A stretch of 64,000 bases of DNA, from positions 1 through 64,000 of the forward strand of contig JACRTJ010000001.1 in the NCBI GenBank assembly GCA_014385265.1, given 5' to 3'. Each line of letters starts with the position of its first letter. Position 1 is the stretch's first letter. Position numbers and translations under genes: made by a program. Below, one piece after another: positions 1 through 8,020 of the stretch. Under the pieces are notes generated by a model. That model ran no database searches. It was not told the DNA's origin and was given only the letters and a program-made list of their open reading frames with translations. This stretch comes from Enterocloster hominis (ex Liu et al. 2021). GTDB lineage: Bacteria; Bacillota; Clostridia; Lachnospirales; Lachnospiraceae.

Positions 1-69
1 CTTTTGCGTGCTGTCAAGGGTGGCGGAAGTCTGCCCCAGACTAAAATATCTGCAATTTTCAAGGTTCAT

Positions 70-98
70 CTGAGTCTTTTTCTTTTGACTCAGTTTTT
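70..98 (+). terminator. Terminator of an upstream transcript
   Basis: A 7-bp perfect stem (CTGAGTC at 70-76, GACTCAG at 87-93) with a T-rich loop is followed by TTTTTC. It probably ends a plus-strand transcript that begins before the window. Nothing else coding is seen in positions 1-190. Confidence 0.6.
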
Positions 99-190
99 CA
101 TAGTTTACTTGACACTACCCTGAACATATACTGCTTTCATTATAATAGAAGAAAAAACAGAAGTAAAGAATAACAATATTTCTTTGTGGA

Positions 191-238
191 TAGCAAACAG
201 ATACATTGTTTGCTATTGTCATAATTCTGTCTTACAAT
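191..238 (+). promoter_or_regulatory. Promoter with overlapping palindromic operator before the RraA-like gene
   Basis: TTGCTA (210-215) and TACAAT (233-238) are separated by 17 bases, a good vegetative promoter pair. A perfect inverted repeat, TAGCAAAC (191-198) and GTTTGCTA (208-215) with a 9-base spacer, covers the -35 element. A protein bound there would compete with RNA polymerase, so repression is likely. The regulator is not identifiable here. Confidence 0.6.
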
Positions 239-306
239 GAAACCAGATCAAGGAGCTGCGGCTCCCGGCACAGAAAAAAAGAGCTTTCAGACAAGGAGAA
301 AATGAT

Positions 307-1008
307 ATGGCAGTAGGAAAGAGAATCTATTTAAAAAGAAACATGCCGGATCCGGAAGTAATGGAACAGTTTAAAACGATTCCCGCTTCCAACACCTGCG
401 ACGTAATGGGAAGAAACGCGGCCATGAATCCGCGGATCCATCTGGTGAGCAGCCCCAAGGCCCAGATGATGGTGGGACCGGCTCTTACGGTCAAGGCAAG
501 AGGCGGAGACAACCTGGCCCTTCATGCGGCTTTAAACATTGCAGAGGCTGGAGATGTGGTCGTGGTTTCCAATGAAGAGGACAACACCCGTTCTCTGATC
601 GGCGAGATCATGATGGCCTATCTTCGCCATGACAGAAAGGTAGCCGGCATCGTCATTGACGGACCTATCCGTGATATCGACGAGATCGGCCAGTGGGATT
701 TCCCGGTATATGCCACAGGGACAACACCCGGCGGCCCTTATAAAGAGGGACCGGGCGAGGTGAACGTACCTGTTGCCTGCGGCGGTATCAGCGTAAATCC
801 GGGCGACATCATTCTGGGGGACCCGGATGGCGTGATCGTCATCCCGAGAAAGGACGCAGCACAGATCCTGGAGGACGCTAAGAAGTTCCAGGAGGCGGAT
901 GAGAAGAAGCTGGAGGCTGCAAAGAACGGCACCGCCAACAGAGCATGGGTGGAAAAGACCCTGGCTGCAAAGGAATTTGAGATCATCGACGGCGTATACG
1001 AGCCATAA
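307..1008 (+). CDS. RraA-family protein (putative 4-hydroxy-4-methyl-2-oxoglutarate aldolase / oxaloacetate decarboxylase-like)
   Basis: This 233-residue protein has the RraA/dimethylmenaquinone methyltransferase-like fold pattern: an N-terminal SNTCDVMGR stretch (about residues 28-37), a GDNLALH segment, a central GDVVVVS strand, and a GIVIDGPIRDIDE motif around residue 115. The Arg-Asp pair of that motif is the substrate and metal-binding region in family members. Members are either class II pyruvate aldolases/oxaloacetate decarboxylases or the RNase E inhibitor RraA. A clostridial member is more likely metabolic, and the exact substrate cannot be read from sequence. AAGGAG at 293-298 sets the ATG at 307. 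The gene is monocistronic, with its own palindrome-covered promoter and a strong terminator. Confidence 0.85.
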   Translation: MAVGKRIYLKRNMPDPEVMEQFKTIPASNTCDVMGRNAAMNPRIHLVSSPKAQMMVGPALTVKARGGDNLALHAALNIAEAGDVVVVSNEEDNTRSLIGEIMMAYLRHDRKVAGIVIDGPIRDIDEIGQWDFPVYATGTTPGGPYKEGPGEVNVPVACGGISVNPGDIILGDPDGVIVIPRKDAAQILEDAKKFQEADEKKLEAAKNGTANRAWVEKTLAAKEFEIIDGVYEP

Positions 1009-1033
1009 TAGTACATACAAAACCTTCCTAGAA

Positions 1034-1081
1034 AACGGACTGCGGCAGATTCTGTAAAGGATCCTGCCGCAGTCTGTTTTT
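1034..1081 (+). terminator. Rho-independent terminator after the RraA-like gene
   Basis: The 11-bp stem GACTGCGGCAG (1038-1048) / CTGCCGCAGTC (1064-1074) is followed by TGTTTTTAT. Confidence 0.85.
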
Positions 1082-1104
1082 ATGGTTTTATATGTTAAAA
1101 GATA

Positions 1105-1165
1105 TTGACTTTTTTTTTCATTTAGATTATATTACAAATGCCCGTACAGGGGCATTTGTTTTACC
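1105..1165 (+). promoter_or_regulatory. feoAB promoter and 5' hairpin
   Basis: TTGACT (1105-1110) and TATATT (1128-1133) lie 17 bases apart. Transcription should start near 1140, at the foot of a hairpin: CAAATGCCC (1135-1143) / GGGCATTTG (1151-1159) followed by TTTTA. A further short dyad, TTAG (1172-1175) / CTAA (1182-1185), lies between the hairpin and the gene. It could be a metal-repressor half-site pair (DtxR/Fur-like), but this is weak. Confidence 0.5.
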
Positions 1166-1222
1166 GAATAGTTAGATAATGCTAATCAAAAAGAACCATG
1201 AAATGGATAAAAGGAGATACAA

Positions 1223-3553
1223 ATGAAGCTGAGCAGACTGCCGATCGGAAGCACGGCTACGATCCTCTCTGTGGGCGGAAGCGGAGCGCTCCGCCAGCAT
1301 TTCCTGGATATGGGACTGATCCAGGGGACAGAGGTGACAGTTGTAAAATACGCGCCAATGGGGGATCCCATTGAGCTGAGGATCCATGGATATGAGCTGA
1401 CCATCCGGCTGGAGGATGCGGAGAACATTGAGATCAGCGAGCCCCACCAGCCGGTGGATGTACAGAAGAAATCACAGAAAACAGAAAAACATCATCCGGG
1501 CTATGGAGAGGGAGGAAAATTCCATAACCGGAAGGAGGAAAATCCTCTGCCGGAGGGAGAGACCCTGACCTTTGCCCTGGTGGGGAATCAGAACTGCGGA
1601 AAGACCACGCTGTTCAACCAGCTGACTGGATCCCGGCAGCATGTGGGCAATTTCCCAGGTGTTACAGTAGACCGGAAGGACGGTGTGATCCGCGGCTATG
1701 ACAATACGCTGATCACAGACCTTCCCGGGATCTATTCCATGTCTCCGTACAGCAGCGAGGAGATCGTCACCAGGGAATTTGTGATCCAGACAAGGCCCAA
1801 GGGGATCATCAATATCGTGGATGCCACCAACATCGAGAGGAACCTGTATCTGACCATGCAGCTGCTGGAGCTGGGGATCCCCATGGTGGTAGCCCTAAAT
1901 ATGATGGATGAGCTCTGGGAAAACGGCGGTTCGGTGCTGGTCAACGAAATGGAGGAGGCCCTGGGAGTTCCGGTGATCCCCATTTCCGCCGCCAAGGGAG
2001 AGGGGATCGAGGAGCTGGTCCGCCATGCGGTCCATGTGGCCAGATACCAGGAAAAGCCTCTGGAGATGGACTTCTGTAAAAAGGAGGAAGGGATCCACCG
2101 GGGGATCCATGCAGTCATGCACTTGATCGAGGACCATGCGGCCCAGGCACAGATCCCGGTGCGGTTTGCGGCCAGCAAGGTGATGGAGGGCGATGAAAAG
2201 ATCCTGGAGCGGCTGAAGCTGACGGACAATGAGAAACGGATCCTGGATGAGATCGCCAGACAGACTGAGGAGGAGACTGGAATGGACCGGGCGGCCGCAG
2301 TGGCCCAGATGCGGTTCGACTACATCGGAGAGGTCTGTTCCGAGACAGTGATCAAGCCCAGGGAGAGCAAGGAGCGTACCAGAAGCCGCCAGATCGACCG
2401 GTTCCTGACGGGAAAATATACGGGGATCCCGGCCTTTATCGGGATCATGGGGCTGGTATTCTGGCTGACCTTCAATGTGGTCGGCGCGTTTTTACAGGGG
2501 ATCCTGGAGACGGGGATCGAAGGGCTGACCGCCATGGCAGACACGGCTATGACAGCCGCAGGCGTCAACAGCGTGGTCCAGTCCCTGGTCATCGACGGGA
2601 TCTTTGGCGGCGTGGGCGGCGTTCTGAGCTTCCTTCCCATTATCGTAACACTGTTTTTCTTCCTGTCGCTGCTGGAGGACAGCGGCTATATGGCCAGAGT
2701 CGCCTTTATCATGGATAAGCTCTTAAGAAAGCTGGGCCTTTCCGGACGGAGCATCGTCCCCATGCTGGTGGGCTTCGGCTGCACGGTGCCGGGAGTCATG
2801 GCCAGCCGGACCCTTCCGTCGGAGCGGGACAGGAAGATGACCATTCTCCTGACGCCGTTTATGAGCTGTACGGCCAAGCTTCCGATCTACGCCTTCTTTA
2901 CAGAGGCCTTTTTCCCGGAGCACCAGGCTCTGGTGATGATCGGGCTTTATGTGCTTGGGATCTTCATGGGGATCCTCATGGCACTGATCTTTAAAAAGAC
3001 CTCCTTTAAGGGAGAGGCCGTGCCCTTTGTGATGGAACTTCCCAACTACCGGATGCCGGGAGCAGCCAATGTGGGCCATCTTCTGTGGGACAAGGCGAAG
3101 GATTTTCTCCAGCGTGCCTTTACGGTGATCTTCCTGGCTACCATTGCCATCTGGTTCCTTCAGAACTTTGACACGGGCTTTAACATGGTGGCGGACTCAC
3201 AGGACAGCATCCTGGCTCTTCTGGCGGGCGTGCTGGCCCCGGTATTCCTGCCGGTGGGCTTTGGGGACTGGCGGATCGTCACAGCCCTGATCTCCGGCTT
3301 CATGGCCAAGGAGAGCGTGGTCTCGTCCCTGACGGTGCTGTTTGGAAGCATGGAGGCGCTTCAGGGAACCCTTACGGTTCCGGGAGCCGTTTCCCTGCTG
3401 GTTTTCTGCCTTCTTTATACGCCCTGCGTGGCGGCCATCGCCTCGGTGAAGCGGGAGCTGGGCGGAAAATGGGCGGCTGCTATGGCGGCCGGCCAGTGCG
3501 TGCTGGCGTGGATCGTGGCCTTTATCGTATACCAGGCGGCATTGTTCCTTTAA
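1223..3553 (+). CDS. feoB: Ferrous iron transporter, FeoA-FeoB fusion
   Basis: This 776-residue protein imports Fe(II) across the cytoplasmic membrane. Residues 1-72 form an SH3-like FeoA domain (LPIGSTATI, RQHFLDMGL). A polar His/Lys-rich linker (about 78-110) follows, then the FeoB G domain with G1 GNQNCGKTT (121-129), the GNFPGVTVD switch (142-150), G3 DLPG (166-169) and G4 NMMD. After about residue 390 come the permease helices with two Gate repeats (SGYMARVAF, FGCTVPGV). FeoA and FeoB are usually separate genes; this fusion keeps the regulator attached. AAGGAG before 1223 supports the start. No feoC is seen. It is probably regulated by iron availability. Confidence 0.96.
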   Translation: MKLSRLPIGSTATILSVGGSGALRQHFLDMGLIQGTEVTVVKYAPMGDPIELRIHGYELTIRLEDAENIEISEPHQPVDVQKKSQKTEKHHPGYGEGGKFHNRKEENPLPEGETLTFALVGNQNCGKTTLFNQLTGSRQHVGNFPGVTVDRKDGVIRGYDNTLITDLPGIYSMSPYSSEEIVTREFVIQTRPKGIINIVDATNIERNLYLTMQLLELGIPMVVALNMMDELWENGGSVLVNEMEEALGVPVIPISAAKGEGIEELVRHAVHVARYQEKPLEMDFCKKEEGIHRGIHAVMHLIEDHAAQAQIPVRFAASKVMEGDEKILERLKLTDNEKRILDEIARQTEEETGMDRAAAVAQMRFDYIGEVCSETVIKPRESKERTRSRQIDRFLTGKYTGIPAFIGIMGLVFWLTFNVVGAFLQGILETGIEGLTAMADTAMTAAGVNSVVQSLVIDGIFGGVGGVLSFLPIIVTLFFFLSLLEDSGYMARVAFIMDKLLRKLGLSGRSIVPMLVGFGCTVPGVMASRTLPSERDRKMTILLTPFMSCTAKLPIYAFFTEAFFPEHQALVMIGLYVLGIFMGILMALIFKKTSFKGEAVPFVMELPNYRMPGAANVGHLLWDKAKDFLQRAFTVIFLATIAIWFLQNFDTGFNMVADSQDSILALLAGVLAPVFLPVGFGDWRIVTALISGFMAKESVVSSLTVLFGSMEALQGTLTVPGAVSLLVFCLLYTPCVAAIASVKRELGGKWAAAMAAGQCVLAWIVAFIVYQAALFL

Positions 3554-3560
3554 TATCATA

Positions 3561-3611
3561 AAAAGCCCTCTCCGAAAGCCGACAGGAATGCGGCGGACGG
3601 AGGGGGCTTTT
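3561..3611. terminator. Bidirectional terminator between converging genes
   Basis: AAAAGCCCTCTCCG (3561-3574) pairs with CGGAGGGGGCTTTT (3598-3611), giving a hairpin with A and T tracts on opposite sides. It can end feoB and the minus-strand ATPase-like gene. Confidence 0.8.
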
Positions 3612-3626
3612 GGCTTTAAGCGGGCT

Positions 3627-5264
3627 TTATTCCGGGACCAGGAGGCGCTGACAGGCCAGCTCACAGCGTTTTTTGTCATGGGCCAGGCCGATACAGAGGA
3701 TCTCTCCTTTTAATGGGGCGTAATACTTCTTTTCCAGTATCTGCTCCAGAGCCTCATTTTTCAGCCGTTCCAGGTCGGTTCCCTGTTTAAATTCAATGAT
3801 CACATGAGGATTTTTTCGATGGAGCGATTCCAGAGTGATATCGCTCCGGCCGTATCCGTTTTCCAGATTGCTCGTTACTTTATAGCTTCCGCGCATGGTC
3901 ATGCACATACCCAGGAAAAGCATGTGGTAGGCATTTTCTTTGGCATCCAGGTAACTGGTACAGGAAATGACGATTTTTCGGTAAAGTTCCAGAAAACGGT
4001 CTGTATCCCTGTGGAGAAGACAGGAGAACATCTGCTGAAGCTCCAGACCATCCATTCCTCCAAGTTCAGTGATCAGGACCTGGAACTCGGACATTACCTC
4101 ATCATTGGGGATGCGGACGATCACGGTATTTTCGTCCAGCCGTTCCAGCGCCGTTAAATATCCGGAATTTACTAAAAGTCCCCATAGACTGTACGTGCTT
4201 CCGCGTTCGATATAAGAGGTTTCCAGGGTAAGCCAGACAGGAATCTGGTTTCCTGAGGCCAGGCGGTCAAAGTCAGTCCAGAAATTCTTATCAGCCTCAG
4301 ACAAAGTCCTTTTAATAAGGTAATTGGAGGATGTATTGACCCAGTATCCATGAAGCTCGCCAGAATCGGCATAGTTTAAAAGAGACCATGGATTATAAAT
4401 TTCGATTCCGCCAAACAGATAGCCGTCATATTTACTCTTTACCTTCTGATTTAGAGAAAGGCTAAAATCTTTTAAAAGCTTTTCCGTTTCGGACGATGTA
4501 AATCCGAAATAGGAAGCGTACTGACGATGCAGGACTGTATAGACGCGGACGTTATTAAACTGGGAAAATATACTTTCTTTTGCAACCCTCTGGACTCCGG
4601 TCAGAAGGGCCTGTCCCAGATCGGGGTTTCCTTTCATAGCGCTTCCAAAGAGATTGGAAAAAAAGTTTCCAACAGAGTCATGATACCCGTATTCATAGCT
4701 GGACATGACGGGCTGATCGTATTCATCGATCAGAAGGAGAGGGGGTACTCTGTACTGTTCCCGAATGATCTGGCAGAGCAGCCGGATGGAATCTGTAAAC
4801 AGGGCGGGCAGGGAAGCAGGATCCCTGAGGACATCGATCATTGCACGGAAGTCCTGGGCCAGCAGACTGGCCTCATCCAGTTTTCCTTTCATATTTTTTT
4901 CATATCTCATATATTCCAGATAAATCTGCTTTTTCATAAGAAGCAGCATTTCCTGGGCGGTCGTTCCCTTGCAGTCTTTCAGCGTAAGAAAAATAACAGG
5001 GCGTGAATTGATCTGGCTGGCATATTCCGTATCCATAATGGAAAGTCCCTGGAACAGCTGGCGGCTATCCTTTGTAATATCAAAAAATTCACGAAGCATG
5101 GTCATGTTCAGAGTCTTTCCAAAACGTCTGGGCCGGGTGATCAGGGTCACTTTATCTCCAGTGTCCAGAAAATCCCGGATCATCAAACTCTTGTCTATGA
5201 AATAAAGATTCTGTCTCCGTACTTCGGCAAAATCATCATTTCCAATGGGAAGTCTTTTTTTCAT
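3627..5264 (-). CDS. AAA-ATPase-like protein with C-terminal PD-(D/E)XK nuclease-like domain
   Basis: This is a 545-residue protein. The N-terminal 'AAA-ATPase_like' domain has the family opening (LPIGNDDFAEVRR, FIDKSLMIRDFL), a Walker A RPRRFGKT near residue 45 and a Walker B LLLIDEYDQPV near residue 180. A C-terminal PDDEXK_9-type domain (about 440-540) shows YGRSDITL and IIEFKQG, matching the D...(E)xK core of the PD-(D/E)XK fold. Such proteins occur in many copies in Bacteroidetes and Clostridia, and their role is not established; defence and mobile-element functions have been suggested. GGAGG lies just before the start at 5264. It is unrelated in function to its neighbours. Confidence 0.85.
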   Translation of the reverse strand: MKKRLPIGNDDFAEVRRQNLYFIDKSLMIRDFLDTGDKVTLITRPRRFGKTLNMTMLREFFDITKDSRQLFQGLSIMDTEYASQINSRPVIFLTLKDCKGTTAQEMLLLMKKQIYLEYMRYEKNMKGKLDEASLLAQDFRAMIDVLRDPASLPALFTDSIRLLCQIIREQYRVPPLLLIDEYDQPVMSSYEYGYHDSVGNFFSNLFGSAMKGNPDLGQALLTGVQRVAKESIFSQFNNVRVYTVLHRQYASYFGFTSSETEKLLKDFSLSLNQKVKSKYDGYLFGGIEIYNPWSLLNYADSGELHGYWVNTSSNYLIKRTLSEADKNFWTDFDRLASGNQIPVWLTLETSYIERGSTYSLWGLLVNSGYLTALERLDENTVIVRIPNDEVMSEFQVLITELGGMDGLELQQMFSCLLHRDTDRFLELYRKIVISCTSYLDAKENAYHMLFLGMCMTMRGSYKVTSNLENGYGRSDITLESLHRKNPHVIIEFKQGTDLERLKNEALEQILEKKYYAPLKGEILCIGLAHDKKRCELACQRLLVPE

Positions 5265-5495
5265 AAGGGTCCGCCTCCTTTTCTAGGAATAGTTTAGCAC
5301 AGATGGGGGTGTTTTTGGAAGATGTAATTGATGGCCACAGCTATTTCGTGCAGTCCTTCGAGAGCTCGAGGAGAATTCCAGGAGATTTATCGACCTGACC
5401 AGAGAAGTTGGGAAAGCGATCCAGGGCGGATAAAAAAGTCAGAATTTCGTAAGAGAAAATGCCGGAAATGCCGGAGTTTCGCCGGACTCTGTTTC

Positions 5496-5524
5496 TTGAC
5501 AGCCGTTCTCCCAGACGATATAAT
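5496..5524 (+). promoter_or_regulatory. Perfect-consensus vegetative promoter
   Basis: TTGACA (5496-5501), 17 bases, TATAAT (5519-5524): an exact match to the sigma-A consensus in both hexamers and spacing. The start of transcription is expected near 5531, about 77 bases before the SseB-like gene. The rest of 5265-5495 holds no supportable gene. Confidence 0.85.
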
Positions 5525-5607
5525 GTCTCTGTATATAACGGCGGCGGGGCAGAAAGAGCGATTGGTTCCGGCGGCGTGTAAATAAAGAAGACAGAAGGGG
5601 AATCAAT

Positions 5608-6486
5608 ATGGATCAGGGCAAGCAGACCAAGGAAAAAGCGGAGAAACTGGCAGTGATGAAGAAACTCAGCACATCGAAGGAGCTTTTTGTGCTCATGTCC
5701 CTCTGCACGAAGATGCCGTTTGTAATGTGTGACCCGGAAACCTTTGACGATGAGGTTTTCTTATATGAGAAAGAGGAAGATATCAAGCGTGAGGGACAGC
5801 GGTTCCTGGATCAGAAGATCCCGCTCCAGATTGCAAAGATCGATAACAAGCAGTTCCTGCATTTTTACAGCAACCTGTTTACCATGGGCGTCAACTGCCT
5901 GGTATTCAACGGCTATATGGAGGACGAGTATAAGCTGCAGCTGGCGGATCTGGTGAACCGTCCGGGACAGAATTTAAAGGAGGGGCAGATCTGGGTGGAG
6001 AATCCGGGCCTGCATCTGACGGCGCTTTATTTTATGCAGGAGGTCCGCAGACAGAAATTTGAAAAGCTCCCCAAAGAGCTCCAGGAGCTCCAGGAGGAGA
6101 TCCTGGCAGATTATGGAAAGGGAACCTACCTGGCTCCGTTCAATGAGGAAAACGGCGTGCCGCTGTTAAAGCAGCAGAACGGGGATTCCTATCAGCCGAT
6201 CTTTACGGACATGCTGGAATTCAATAAGTTCAACCGGGAAAATTTCTTTAAGGCGTCGGTGATGACGGCGGATAAGATCACAGGAGCCCTGGCCAAGGGT
6301 GCCAGGGGCGTGGTGGTGAACCCCATGGGAGTAAACCTCCAGCTTCCGATTACAAAGAGAGCCGCATCGGGTCCGGCAAAGCCTCTGGACCCGGCAAAGC
6401 TGGCTGAGGCGGCAGTGGCCGAGGCGCTGAGGGAGCCGGAAAAGCCCGAGGTTCCGCTGGGGGACCTGGGAAACAGCGGGGAATGA
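5608..6486 (+). CDS. SseB-family-like protein
   Basis: This 292-residue soluble protein is acidic and Lys/Glu-rich. The first half (about residues 20-125) resembles the SseB N-terminal domain: a strand-rich core with PFVMCDPETFDDEVFLY and ALYF-type strands. The C-terminal part carries a proline/alanine-rich tail (about 255-292). SseB domains occur in proteins of diverse or unknown function, so none is assigned. AAGGGG ahead of the ATG and the perfect promoter at 5496-5524 suggest strong constitutive expression. It probably shares a transcript with the L,D-transpeptidase 25 bases downstream. Confidence 0.6.
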   Translation: MDQGKQTKEKAEKLAVMKKLSTSKELFVLMSLCTKMPFVMCDPETFDDEVFLYEKEEDIKREGQRFLDQKIPLQIAKIDNKQFLHFYSNLFTMGVNCLVFNGYMEDEYKLQLADLVNRPGQNLKEGQIWVENPGLHLTALYFMQEVRRQKFEKLPKELQELQEEILADYGKGTYLAPFNEENGVPLLKQQNGDSYQPIFTDMLEFNKFNRENFFKASVMTADKITGALAKGARGVVVNPMGVNLQLPITKRAASGPAKPLDPAKLAEAAVAEALREPEKPEVPLGDLGNSGE

Positions 6487-6511
6487 TCTCCCGCAGAAGG
6501 GAAGGATTTTA

Positions 6512-7915
6512 ATGAGGAGAAATGAAAAGTTTCTGACCGCCATGGCGGCGGCCTTTATGACCACGGCAGCCGTGTCCTTTTCATCGATGGCGGCTGTGGA
6601 CACGGATTTCCACCGGTTCGTGGTGGGGACCATTATCAACGGCGTACCAGTGTCTGGAATGACCACGGCTGACGCCGAGGCGTACATAGAGGGGTATTTT
6701 AATGGCGGCTATACCCTGGAGATCGAGGATACTGAGGGAGTCCGGGAGGCGATCACCGATACATCCATTGGCTATACCGTGGACGTGACCGGGGACCTGG
6801 AGGCCATTTTGAAGGAGGAGAACGACGGCGGCAGAGTCAGCGGTCCCGGCGTGGAGCACCGGTATACGGTGGACGCAGAGCTTAAGTACGACGAGGCAGC
6901 CCTCAGGGCGCTTCTGGAGAACATGGCATTTGTAAAGAACGCCTCTCCCACCAGCGACGCCTATATTACTCCTTATGAGGAGGGAAAAGCCTTTTCCATC
7001 GTTCCGGAGGTCCAGGGAACGGAGATCGATATGGATAAGCTCATGGCAGCGGTAAAGGATGCCTTGAATTCCCAGACCCGGCTTTTGAAGGTGGAGAATC
7101 TGGACTGCTATAAGACGATCCAGGTCACTGCGGACAATGCGGATCTGAACCAGATGTGCGCCAATTTAAACCGGTATAAGGACATCAATATCACCTATGT
7201 ATTCGGCGACCAGCAGGAGATCCTGCCGGGACTGGAGGCAGTCAAATGGATCGACGGCGTTTCCGGGTCCACAGTCCAGGTGAACCAGCAGAAGGTGGCG
7301 GAGTATGTGAAATACCTGGCTGATAAATACGATACCTATGGAAAGCCCCATACGTTTACCAGCACGTCCGGACGCCAGGTGTCTGTAAATGGCGACTACG
7401 GCTGGCAGATCAACCAGGCAGAGGAAGCGGTGGCTCTGACCAGGATGGTGCAGAACGGCACCAACCAGACCAGGGAACCGGCATACAGCCGCACAGCGGC
7501 CAGCCGGACCGGGAACGATTTCGGGACCACATATGTGGAGGTGGATATGGGCCTCCAGCACATCTACATGTATGAGAATGGGACTCTGATCGCAGAAGCG
7601 CCCATTGTCACGGGAAACGTGGCCAAGGGCTGGACCACGCCGGAGGGGCTTTATACCCTTTATTATAAGGAAAGGGACCGGGTGCTGCGCGGGCCGAAGC
7701 GGGCGGACGGAACGTATTCCTACGAGAGCCCTGTGTCCTACTGGATGCCCTTTAACGGCGGCATCGGACTCCATGATGCCAGCTGGCGCGGTAAGTTCGG
7801 CGGCGAGATCTATAAGAATAACGGCTCCCATGGCTGTATCAATATACCGCCGAAAACGGCAGCCGTGATCTATGAGCATGTATACAAAGGAATACCGATC
7901 CTCTGCTTTTATTAG
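6512..7915 (+). CDS. Exported L,D-transpeptidase (YkuD domain) with peptidoglycan-binding-4 repeats
   Basis: This 467-residue protein forms 3-3 (Dap-Dap type) peptide cross-links or attaches partners to peptidoglycan. A signal peptide (MRRNEKF, then an Ala-rich core, cleavage near SSMAA-V at about residue 28) is followed by two PG_binding_4-like regions (about 40-330). The C-terminal YkuD catalytic domain has the IGLHDASWRGKFGG segment and the active-site motif GSHGCINIP, with Cys near residue 444. The length and order match clostridial YkuD proteins with a VanW-like N-terminal region. AAGGA precedes the start. Confidence 0.92.
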   Translation: MRRNEKFLTAMAAAFMTTAAVSFSSMAAVDTDFHRFVVGTIINGVPVSGMTTADAEAYIEGYFNGGYTLEIEDTEGVREAITDTSIGYTVDVTGDLEAILKEENDGGRVSGPGVEHRYTVDAELKYDEAALRALLENMAFVKNASPTSDAYITPYEEGKAFSIVPEVQGTEIDMDKLMAAVKDALNSQTRLLKVENLDCYKTIQVTADNADLNQMCANLNRYKDINITYVFGDQQEILPGLEAVKWIDGVSGSTVQVNQQKVAEYVKYLADKYDTYGKPHTFTSTSGRQVSVNGDYGWQINQAEEAVALTRMVQNGTNQTREPAYSRTAASRTGNDFGTTYVEVDMGLQHIYMYENGTLIAEAPIVTGNVAKGWTTPEGLYTLYYKERDRVLRGPKRADGTYSYESPVSYWMPFNGGIGLHDASWRGKFGGEIYKNNGSHGCINIPPKTAAVIYEHVYKGIPILCFY

Positions 7916-7924
7916 GCGGGAATA

Positions 7925-7965
7925 AGAGGGTGTCCGCAGGAAACTGCGGGCACCCTCTGTTGCAG
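7925..7965 (+). terminator. Hairpin after the L,D-transpeptidase gene
   Basis: A 15-bp stem (7925-7939 / 7944-7958) has a GAAA tetraloop. The following tract (GTTGCAG) is not T-rich, so it may act as an mRNA 3'-end stabiliser or a weak terminator. Confidence 0.5.
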
Positions 7966-8020
7966 AAAATACGGGAAGAGGGAAGATTTCCCGGATGACA
8001 GGATCGAAGGAGGCAGCAAG

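Noticed and set aside
5328..5585. 85-residue open frame before the SseB-like gene
   Set aside because: It covers the consensus promoter at 5496-5524, has no ribosome binding site, and its residues look random.
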